Part shown: positions 1 through 5,949 of the stretch, in pieces
Numbering within the stretch: position 1 is the stretch's first letter
How the letters are laid out: every line of letters starts with the position of its first letter
NCBI GenBank assembly: GCA_031286975.1
Contig: JAITTM010000060.1
Coordinates: forward strand, 1-6,184
Source of the DNA: Coriobacteriales bacterium
GTDB lineage: Bacteria > Actinomycetota > Coriobacteriia > Coriobacteriales > UBA8131
Length of the DNA stretch: 6,184 bases
Direction of reading: 5' to 3'
Program-made: the position numbers and the translations under genes
Notes under the pieces: generated by a model
What the model was told of the DNA's origin: nothing
Database searches by the model: none
What the model saw: the letters and a program-made list of their open reading frames with translations, nothing else

Positions 1-1
1 T

Positions 2-256
2 TTTGCATTGCGCTATTTTATTAGCAAAAAGACTGGTGAAATCGATTTTGTCATTGAACGTAAAGACGGAACTATTTTTGCGCTGGAAGTCAAATCAGGC
101 AACGAGTATAAAACACACGCCGCACTGACAAATGCCCTTGACGTCAAAGAGTACGATATCTCAAAAGCCTATGTGTTAGCACATACAAATATTGAGAAGG
201 TCGATAAGGTTACTTATCTACCAATTTATCTCGTTGCGCTGTTTACGAATGAGTAA
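2..256 (+). CDS. 3' end of an ATPase-type protein with DUF4143 C-terminal domain (5' partial)
   Basis: Only the last 84 codons are present. The reading frame is open to the left edge, so the true start lies outside the window; the in-frame TTG at position 8 is probably internal. The visible part contains GEIDFVI followed about ten residues later by ALEVKSG. This D...ExK pattern is the PD-(D/E)xK-like core that ends DUF4143 proteins, which are normally about 400 residues with an N-terminal P-loop AAA domain. The ending YLPIYLVALF is also typical of that family. The cellular role of these ATPases is poorly defined, and many are carried in accessory regions. The gene is distinctly AT-rich (about 39% G+C by my count over the first 240 bases) compared with the operon that follows, so it probably has a different history and no functional link to it. 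Family assignment rests on motif recognition of the C-terminus only. Confidence 0.75.
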   Translation, partial: FALRYFISKKTGEIDFVIERKDGTIFALEVKSGNEYKTHAALTNALDVKEYDISKAYVLAHTNIEKVDKVTYLPIYLVALFTNE

Positions 257-264
257 AGTCGGAG

Positions 265-293
265 ATCCGTTTTATGGGGCGGATTTGTTGTTT
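265..293 (+). terminator. Candidate weak intrinsic terminator after the DUF4143 gene
   Basis: ATCCG at 265-269 pairs with CGGAT at 280-284. G-U pairs between TTT (270-272) and GGG (277-279) can lengthen the stem. The hairpin is followed by TTGTTGTTT, an interrupted U-rich tract. It begins nine bases after the stop codon at 254-256, where a terminator for the upstream gene would be expected. The stem is short and the U tract is interrupted, so termination could be inefficient. The placement supports a transcription break between the upstream gene and the polysaccharide operon. Confidence 0.4.
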
Positions 294-303
294 CGAGGGC
301 ACA

Positions 304-321
304 CCAATAGCGCCAATAGCG
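304..321 (+). repeat. Perfect 9-base tandem duplication (CCAATAGCG x2)
   Basis: CCAATAGCG occurs at 304-312 and again immediately at 313-321. It lies in the non-coding leader between the DUF4143 fragment and the operon. Two copies are too few for a variable-number array; it could be a slippage duplication or a two-site operator. No function can be assigned. Confidence 0.5.
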
Positions 322-359
322 TCACGAGGGGAAGCGCTGGTGGCTCGACTTGAATTGTT

Positions 360-387
360 TTGTGTATTACCGTATGCATGTTACATT
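360..387 (+). promoter_or_regulatory. Candidate extended -10 promoter for the polysaccharide operon
   Basis: The best sigma-70-like match in the leader is TACATT (382-387, four of six against TATAAT), preceded by TGT (379-381), which fits the TGn extended -10 pattern. A poor -35 candidate, TTGTGT (360-365), sits 16 bases upstream. Transcription would start near 393-395, giving a leader of about 50 bases that contains the ops element roughly 35 bases in. An alternative is TTGAAT (350-355) with TATGCA (373-378) at 17-base spacing, whose -10 is worse. The surrounding 350-390 stretch is AT-rich relative to the operon. This is a weak call based on eye matching. Confidence 0.3.
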
Positions 388-427
388 AATGAAGGTTGCT
401 TGCACGCGATACTCTCTCTTTTTGATG

Positions 428-435
428 GGCGGTAG
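428..435 (+). promoter_or_regulatory. ops element (RfaH recruitment site)
   Basis: GGCGGTAG matches all eight bases of the ops core, the 3' part of JUMPstart sequences found upstream of capsule, O-antigen, LPS core, hemolysin and conjugation operons. It is followed by TGCT, whereas the E. coli JUMPstart continues CGTG, and no upstream JUMPstart half is obvious. In the known system RNA polymerase pauses at ops, the exposed non-template strand recruits RfaH, and RfaH then suppresses Rho termination and couples a ribosome to the transcript through its C-terminal domain. The site ends nine bases before the ATG of the first polysaccharide gene and on its coding strand, as expected for function. 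By base composition alone an 8-mer would occur by chance in this leader well under 1% of the time. RfaH itself is not in the window. Confidence 0.75.
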
Positions 436-444
436 TGCTGGTTT

Positions 445-3400
445 ATGACTGAAGTCTCGGTTTTGATGCCTGTTTATAACGCGGCTGCCTTTGTGCGGCA
501 AGCCGTGCAGTCGGTGTTGGAGCAGACATATGGCAACCTGGAGCTTATCTGTATCGACGACAAGTCGACGGATGGCAGCTTGGCGCTACTAAGAGAGCTC
601 GCCGCTGGCGATGCCAGGATGACCCTTGTGGAGCACGCTGTGAACCAGGGCGTCGGGGCTACGCGAAGTGAGCTGTTGAGTCTGGCGCGGGGCACCTATC
701 TGCTGTTTGTCGATGCTGACGATTACCTTGAGTTGGATGCCCTGGCGCTCTGCCTCCCAAAAGCCAAGAGCAGCGCCGCAGATCTTCTCCTTTTCAAACT
801 GGGTATCGTGGCTGATCCGCTTGCTGACTTTGCCCTGGCACCACCAAGCCTCAGCGCCCGGCATTGTTTTGGTCTTTGGGAGAAGACCTTTGCCTGGCAA
901 GATATCCCCGAGCGTATCTTTCAGCTGGGGGCGAATTTGAACGCCACACTCCTGCGCGCGGATTTTGTGCGTGAGGCGCAGCTTGATTTTGCCGCGCGGC
1001 GCGTAGGGGACGGCTTTCTCTTCATGCACAGGGCCTTGATAGCGGCCAAGCGTGTCGCCTTGGCCAACAAGGTGCTCTGTCGTGCGCGCTGGTGGCATGG
1101 CGGCAACCTGACGCAGGCAACGCTGGGTGATCCAAGGCGCTACTACCCAGGGCTCCTTGACTTGAGGCAGCACCTTGAGAGTCTTGACGATTTTGCTGTG
1201 CTGGAGCGCAGCTACGTCAACTCTGTGGCAGACACCGTTGCAAGGGAGCTGGAAGCCCAGTGGGATTTTGATGCCTATACTGCCGCAGCCCGATTCTATC
1301 GCGCAAGCGGCTTCGATGCGCTGGGGATACTCGGTTACCCTGAGGCGTATTATTTTGACCCAAGAACCCATGCCGCAGTGCGTAGGGTTGTGCTGGGAGA
1401 TGTATACGGCAAACGTGAACAGCTTGCCCGCGAATTGGAGGCGAAGAATGCGCGTCTCGAACAGGAGAAGGCGGGTCTGGCACAGGGAAACAAGCAGCTC
1501 ACTGAGTGGCTCAACCAGTGGAGGACTCTTGACAGGGAGTTGCTCAAGCGATTCGCGCAAAAGCTTCGTCTAAAGCTTGGCGCTGCAGCAAGCAGGCTTG
1601 CTGGTGGGGGGCAGTCGCCAACAGCTGATCTGAGCAGCCTGCCTGCCCTGATCAAGGATCAGAGGATGAATGCGACAACCGGTTATCGGTTCTCACGGCT
1701 GTGCGATGAGCTCTTGAGCCTTGATGATGCGGCATTGGCGGAGCGCAGGCAGGCACTTGTTGCCGCGGTATTCTCCTTAAAAAGCGCGGTGCAAGACGCG
1801 ATGATCTATGGGGAGCGGGCAATCTCTGCCTCCAACAAGGTATACGGGGGGTTTTTGAGCGTCCTTGTCGATTTGCTGCGGCATGAAGGCACAACGCCCC
1901 TTGATCTCAGGCAGGAAATCGAAAACCTGAAAGCGCTGCAGGTCAAACACACGCATACCACCCTGAAGCTGGCATTCAATCTTGAGGAGGAGCAGATATT
2001 TCCCTCCTTTGAGAGTGTCTATGCCGCGGCGGCCAAAGATCCTCGCTGCGAGCTCTCCCTGATCCATGCGCCGCTTGGCAAGGGAGTCGAGAGATGGAAG
2101 AGCACCGATGCGTCGCTTTGCACTGAAAGCGGCCCGCTGCCTGTGAAGCAGAAGAGTGAATACGATATGTTTCGAGAGAGTCCTGACATCCTGTTTGTGA
2201 CCAGGCCTCATATCAACCAGAACGAGGGGCCACTCTTCAGCGGCCCTGAGGATGTGTTCGAGATCACTCCGGCGCAGAACTCGGGGTATCGCACGGTGTA
2301 TCTGCCTTATGGCTTTTTTGACACGATAAGTGAGACAGCGATTGATTTTGGGTATCAACATGCGGTTCATCCTGTCGCGTGGAAAATCATCGCCTACTCC
2401 ACGCAGATACTGGCGAACTTTAAGAAATACAGTGCGCTAGAGGGCAAAAACGCCGTGCTGATGGGGGCACCGCGTTTTGACATCAGCTCCGGCATCAATG
2501 GATTCAGGTCAGACGAGCTCACCGCGGAGTACAAAGCGAAGATTCGCGGAAGGCGCGCGCTTTTGTGGAATCCGCACTATACCAATACGGGACGCCCTGC
2601 TCAGATGTTCCTCAATTACCTGAACACCGTGCTGGAGTTCTTTAAGAGTCACGAGGATCTGGTTTTGTTCTGGCGCCCTCATCCAAAACTCTTTGGCCAT
2701 CTGGTTATAAGCGATTTGCTCACGCAGCGTGAGCTTGACGCATGGCTTGCTGATCTGGAGGCTTATGACAACATCATCGTGGATAAGAGCAAAGACTACA
2801 TCAACGCCTTTGCGCTCAGCAACGCGATGCTGACCGACGGGGATTCCTCGCTGCCCTATGAGTACATCGCCACTGGCAAAGCGGTGCACCTCGTGTTCTT
2901 GAACGGCTATTCCAAGCAGAGCGCCAAAGCGCGCTATAAAAACCAGATGCCGCGGCTTTATTATCACTATCCCGTTGAGGAGCTGCCGGAGCTGCTGGAG
3001 GCGTTTGCGCAGGGGGACGATCCTTTGCGTGAGACGCGCTTGCGGGATATGCCCCAGTTCATATTCAACAACGATGGGCATACGGGCGAGCGAGTGTGGG
3101 CGTATCTTCATGATGAGCTCTTTGCCGCAGAAGACGCACTCGTGCAAGAACTTCTTCATCCCCGTGAGGCACAGCCGCCGCTGCCGCGCGCGGCGGGGCG
3201 GAAGGGCTGGATCGTGCAGGAGGCTGAGCGGGTCGCCCAAAAAGTTGCCGAGCTTAAAACGCCCGACGATCTGGTGTTTGTGCTGCTCACTGACACGCAT
3301 GCGACTGCCGAGGGAACCTGGGGCGATACCGCGCGAGCGATCAGCCTTCTGGGCGAGAAGCTGGCGCTTGATGGCGTGATCCACCTGGGTGATTTTACTG

Positions 3401-4119
3401 ATGGGGAGCTGCCGCTTGCTGCTCAGCGCGCCTGTGTAAAGCAGATGTTGGGCGACCTGCGTGCTGTGGGCGCACCGGTTTTCTCCGTATTGGGTGAATG
3501 TGATTCAAACGCTCTGAACAATAACCCTGACCCGCTCTCTCTGTTGGAGCAAAGCGAGTTGAATCTGGGCAGGAGCAAGCCCCACTATCAGGTCGATATC
3601 GAAGGTAGGCATACCAGACTGATCTTTTTGGATTCGTTTGACACGGATTACGAGCAGCCTTTTGGCTACAGTGAGGACTGCATCGCCTGGTTGCGCTGCA
3701 CCTTGGCTGCCACGCCACCAGCCAGAAGGGTCGTGGTATTCTCGCACCTGCCGCCTGAGGCTCGGCTAATGGGTGTGGGCGGCGCGTTGCGCGGGCAGGA
3801 TGCACTCAAGGAGGTACTGGGCGCACAGGCACATCGCGTCTTGGCGTTTATCCACGGGCATACGCATGCTGACAGCCTTGATAACGAGGGGGCATTCCCT
3901 GTTGTCTCCCTTGCAAGCGCCACCTGCGAAGGGCTTTGCGGAGACAGACCGCAGGGGGCACTTGTACCTCAGCGGGCACGGGAATGCGCTACCCAAGAGT
4001 GTTGGGATGTGCTGCTGGTCAACCCGGTTAATGATACGCTGCGCTTTGTGCGTTTTGGTGCCACGCCTCATGAGGTTGATGACCGCTTGATTGAAGAAGG
4101 ACGTGCGGCATGGGTTTAA
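445..4119 (+). CDS. Three-enzyme surface-polymer synthase: GT2 + CDP-glycerol glycerophosphotransferase-like + calcineurin-like phosphoesterase
   Basis: This 1224-residue protein looks like a fused polymer synthase. Residues 1 to about 230 are a GT-A family 2 glycosyltransferase: SVLMPVYN near the start, DDKSTDG at 38-44, metal-binding DAD at 90-92, and GDGFLF at 188-193 in the place of the usual acceptor-side ED motif. Residues about 322-375 are charged and helical, a likely coiled coil, followed by an unassigned helical stretch to about 500. Residues about 505-890 resemble TagB/TagF glycerophosphotransferases: WRPHP with H746, and TDGDSSLPYEY at 797-807 matching the family's D-x-SS segment. 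The usual early HG motif is not seen; YLPYGFF (619-625) may stand in its place. Residues about 940-1215 are a calcineurin-like phosphoesterase: DTH 950-952, GDFTD 982-986, H1101, GHTH 1138-1141, but GECD (1017-1020) where GNHD is usual. No signal peptide or membrane span is evident, so it is probably cytoplasmic or peripheral. The start is fixed by an in-frame TAG at 433; there is no good Shine-Dalgarno. A role in capsule or teichoic-like polymer synthesis is inferred. Confidence 0.85.
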   Translation: MTEVSVLMPVYNAAAFVRQAVQSVLEQTYGNLELICIDDKSTDGSLALLRELAAGDARMTLVEHAVNQGVGATRSELLSLARGTYLLFVDADDYLELDALALCLPKAKSSAADLLLFKLGIVADPLADFALAPPSLSARHCFGLWEKTFAWQDIPERIFQLGANLNATLLRADFVREAQLDFAARRVGDGFLFMHRALIAAKRVALANKVLCRARWWHGGNLTQATLGDPRRYYPGLLDLRQHLESLDDFAVLERSYVNSVADTVARELEAQWDFDAYTAAARFYRASGFDALGILGYPEAYYFDPRTHAAVRRVVLGDVYGKREQLARELEAKNARLEQEKAGLAQGNKQLTEWLNQWRTLDRELLKRFAQKLRLKLGAAASRLAGGGQSPTADLSSLPALIKDQRMNATTGYRFSRLCDELLSLDDAALAERRQALVAAVFSLKSAVQDAMIYGERAISASNKVYGGFLSVLVDLLRHEGTTPLDLRQEIENLKALQVKHTHTTLKLAFNLEEEQIFPSFESVYAAAAKDPRCELSLIHAPLGKGVERWKSTDASLCTESGPLPVKQKSEYDMFRESPDILFVTRPHINQNEGPLFSGPEDVFEITPAQNSGYRTVYLPYGFFDTISETAIDFGYQHAVHPVAWKIIAYSTQILANFKKYSALEGKNAVLMGAPRFDISSGINGFRSDELTAEYKAKIRGRRALLWNPHYTNTGRPAQMFLNYLNTVLEFFKSHEDLVLFWRPHPKLFGHLVISDLLTQRELDAWLADLEAYDNIIVDKSKDYINAFALSNAMLTDGDSSLPYEYIATGKAVHLVFLNGYSKQSAKARYKNQMPRLYYHYPVEELPELLEAFAQGDDPLRETRLRDMPQFIFNNDGHTGERVWAYLHDELFAAEDALVQELLHPREAQPPLPRAAGRKGWIVQEAERVAQKVAELKTPDDLVFVLLTDTHATAEGTWGDTARAISLLGEKLALDGVIHLGDFTDGELPLAAQRACVKQMLGDLRAVGAPVFSVLGECDSNALNNNPDPLSLLEQSELNLGRSKPHYQVDIEGRHTRLIFLDSFDTDYEQPFGYSEDCIAWLRCTLAATPPARRVVVFSHLPPEARLMGVGGALRGQDALKEVLGAQAHRVLAFIHGHTHADSLDNEGAFPVVSLASATCEGLCGDRPQGALVPQRARECATQECWDVLLVNPVNDTLRFVRFGATPHEVDDRLIEEGRAAWV

Positions 4120-5441
4120 CGGGCGAGTTCTTGGAGTTCTATCGAACGGCAAACATGCGTGAAGGCATTCTGTGCTGGTATCCCTTTGAGCACGATGCTC
4201 ATGTGCTTGACCTGAGTGGTGGCGTGCTGACGGATCTACTGGGCACGCGCGCGGTGCAGCTGCATACCGAGCACACGAGCGGCACAAAGTACGATTATGT
4301 TGTTGCGCTTGACCCGCCGGATATGCGCACTGAGGCTCTTTGTGCCTATGCGCATATGCTCAAACCGCAGGCGCGCCTCTTGCTTGCTTATGAGAACCCC
4401 TTTGCTCTGCGCTATTGGGCAGGGCATTCCGCGCCGGATTCAGGCCAGCCCTATGACACCTTGTTTGGCAGGGGCAAAAACCCCTTGCCCAGCAAGGCGG
4501 AGCTCCAACAGCGGCTTGAGCGCGCGGGCTTTTTGGGGCAAAAATGGTATTATCCCTTGGCTGACCATTGGCTCACTACCGAGGTGTACAGCGACAGCTA
4601 CCTGCCCAATGAGCTTCTCAAGCAGCGCTTTGTGCCCTATATTGATAATGACGCGAGCCTGCACTACGACGAGCGTGGTCTCTATAGAGAGATTGTGCGT
4701 GGCGGTGCCTTTGAGTTCATGTGTGGAGCCTATCTGGTCGAGGCGCAAATAAACAAAGAGGATCCGCCCTGTGATGTCGAATACGCCGCGGTAACCGCAT
4801 ACCGAGAGCCAGGCAAGCGTTTTGCCACACTGCTGAAGACCGATGGGAGGGTCTACAAGACCCCTTTGGATAAGAGCGGCAAAATGACTGTGCGGCAAAT
4901 CGCGGCGAACCATGCCGAGTTGCGGCGCTGCGGCGTGAATGCCGTGGAGTGCGTGGTTGAAAACGATGTCTTGGTGATGCCGCGCATCGAACTGCCCACC
5001 TTGGGGGATCACTGGGTGGACAGCCTGCTCAGGGGCTCCTGGAACGATGATGAGGTTGTGCGCTTGTTCGATCGCATCCGGGATGACATCCACAGAGCTG
5101 CCAGAGGGGGCAGATGCTATTGGGAGATGGTTCCCGATAACTGCTTCTATGATGTGAGCACCGATGAGCTCACGTATTTTGACCAGGAGTATTACGCGGA
5201 TGACAGGGATCCGGATTTTGCGGTAGCACGGGCGGTGGGCGTTCTTAAGTTCTCGGCGGTTCTCTCAAAGGATCCGCACGTTCAAGCGTTGTATGATTCG
5301 ATTTTGAAACGCTATACTCTTGCAGACGAGTTCAAGGCGATCGCTGCAACGACCTATGCTGAGGTGTATGGTGAAGAACATGAGCGCTACCAGCAGATCA
5401 TCAGACAGAACGCCGCCGCTCTTGCCAAACGTCGACTTTAG
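4110..5441 (+). CDS. Methyltransferase-like / kinase-like two-domain protein (WbdD-like order)
   Basis: This 443-residue protein has an N-terminal half resembling class I SAM methyltransferases. VLDLSGG (32-38) sits at the SAM-loop position, YDYVVALD follows a strand later, and MLKPQARLLLAYENPFALRYWAG (ending at 105) matches the late strands of these enzymes in polysaccharide clusters. The second half (about 225-443) resembles a kinase fold: K250 in VYKTPL could be the strand-3 lysine, EMVPDN (339-344) aligns with the catalytic loop DxxxxN, and FDQE (357-360) with the metal-binding DFG. Both centres look altered, because the glycine-rich SAM loop is incomplete and the catalytic Asp is Glu. 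WbdD, which caps E. coli O9a chains, has the same order of domains, so chain capping or length control is a reasonable inference, but sugar methylation or a purely structural role is possible. The ATG overlaps the preceding gene by 10 bases, with AAGAAGGA (4094-4101) eight bases upstream, which implies translational coupling. Confidence 0.7.
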   Translation: MGLTGEFLEFYRTANMREGILCWYPFEHDAHVLDLSGGVLTDLLGTRAVQLHTEHTSGTKYDYVVALDPPDMRTEALCAYAHMLKPQARLLLAYENPFALRYWAGHSAPDSGQPYDTLFGRGKNPLPSKAELQQRLERAGFLGQKWYYPLADHWLTTEVYSDSYLPNELLKQRFVPYIDNDASLHYDERGLYREIVRGGAFEFMCGAYLVEAQINKEDPPCDVEYAAVTAYREPGKRFATLLKTDGRVYKTPLDKSGKMTVRQIAANHAELRRCGVNAVECVVENDVLVMPRIELPTLGDHWVDSLLRGSWNDDEVVRLFDRIRDDIHRAARGGRCYWEMVPDNCFYDVSTDELTYFDQEYYADDRDPDFAVARAVGVLKFSAVLSKDPHVQALYDSILKRYTLADEFKAIAATTYAEVYGEEHERYQQIIRQNAAALAKRRL

Positions 5442-5452
5442 GACGGGAATTT

Positions 5453-5890
5453 ATGCTTGCAACTGAAAGTGACAAACGCTGGGAGATCGGTTACGTCTCG
5501 GGCTCCTTCGATCTGTTTCATGTAGGGCACCTCAACCTGCTGCGCAATGCCAAGGAGCGTTGCGACAAGCTGGTGGTGGGCGTGCTGAGCGATGACGCCA
5601 TCGACAGGATCAAACATAAGCGCCCCGTGATTCCCTGTGCGGATCGGTTGGCGATTGTGGCCGCCATCCGCTACGTCGATGAGGTGGACGAGACGACCAT
5701 AGCCCTGTTGGATAAGATCGCAGCCTGGCAAAAATACCACTTTGGTGCCATGTTCAGTGGGGACGATCACGCGCATGATGGCTGGGCGCACGAGCAGGAT
5801 GAGCTGCGCAAACGGGGTGCGGAGCTAGTGTTCTTTCCCTATACGCCGTCGGTGTCGACCAGCATGCTCAGAAAAGAGCTGGGGAGATGA
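5453..5890 (+). CDS. TagD-type cytidylyltransferase (probably glycerol-3-phosphate cytidylyltransferase)
   Basis: This 145-residue protein is a complete nucleotidyltransferase of the TagD/cytidylyltransferase family, close to the 129 residues of B. subtilis TagD plus a short N-terminal extension. Visible signatures are GSFDLFHVGH with the HxGH motif at 23-26, RYVDEV at 73-78 (shared with TagD), SGDDH at 102-106, and a C-terminal TPSVSTS (131-137) in place of the usual RTEGISTT. It would condense CTP with an alcohol phosphate, releasing pyrophosphate. CDP-glycerol is the likeliest product, because the large upstream protein has a glycerophosphotransferase-like domain that would use it. The signature arginine is tyrosine (Y130) here, so ethanolamine, ribitol-like or another phospho-alcohol cannot be excluded. 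The Shine-Dalgarno AGGACGG (5440-5446) overlaps the stop of the preceding gene and lies six bases before the ATG, so the genes are tightly coupled. Confidence 0.82.
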   Translation: MLATESDKRWEIGYVSGSFDLFHVGHLNLLRNAKERCDKLVVGVLSDDAIDRIKHKRPVIPCADRLAIVAAIRYVDEVDETTIALLDKIAAWQKYHFGAMFSGDDHAHDGWAHEQDELRKRGAELVFFPYTPSVSTSMLRKELGR

Positions 5891-5949
5891 GCGGGCATCC
5901 ACAGGTGCTGCCGCCCACTGCGCCTGCGGTTGGTGAAGCCCTCCTATGA
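5887..5949 (+). CDS. Possible 20-codon linking mini-ORF (ATGA junction at both ends)
   Basis: An ATG at 5887 overlaps the TGA of the cytidylyltransferase (ATGA, 5887-5890), and the mini-ORF's own TGA (5947-5949) overlaps the ATG of the next glycosyltransferase (ATGA, 5946-5949). The predicted peptide is 20 residues, starts MSGHPQ, is rich in Pro and Ala and resembles no family I know. GAAAAGAG (5871-5878) lies eight bases upstream of the ATG and GGGGAG touches it, so initiation is plausible. The likeliest role would be to carry terminating ribosomes across the 55-base gap to the next start, not to make a functional peptide. It may equally be a chance open frame; there is no homology evidence. 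Confidence 0.3.
   Translation: MSGHPQVLPPTAPAVGEALL

Noticed and set aside
374..379. Palindrome ATGCAT near the candidate promoter
   Set aside because: Six-base palindromes are common by chance and the flanks do not extend the symmetry, so no operator can be claimed.
589..1560. Long open frame of 323 codons on the minus strand
   Set aside because: It lies antisense to the glycosyltransferase domain, its translation has no recognisable family motifs, and the plus-strand frame has clear conserved motifs.
2509..3384. Open frame of 291 codons on the minus strand
   Set aside because: It is antisense to the glycerophosphotransferase-like region; its composition looks like a frame shadow and no domain is recognisable.
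4467..4489. Hairpin GGCAGGGG / CCCCTTGCC with loop CAAAAA and one bulged T
   Set aside because: It lies inside a clearly coding stretch and is not followed by a T tract, so it is not a terminator; Gly- and Pro-rich codons explain the runs.
5219..5228. TGCGGTAGCA, a seven-of-eight match to the ops core
   Set aside because: It is within the coding region of the methyltransferase/kinase-like gene, the first base is wrong, and no operon start follows.
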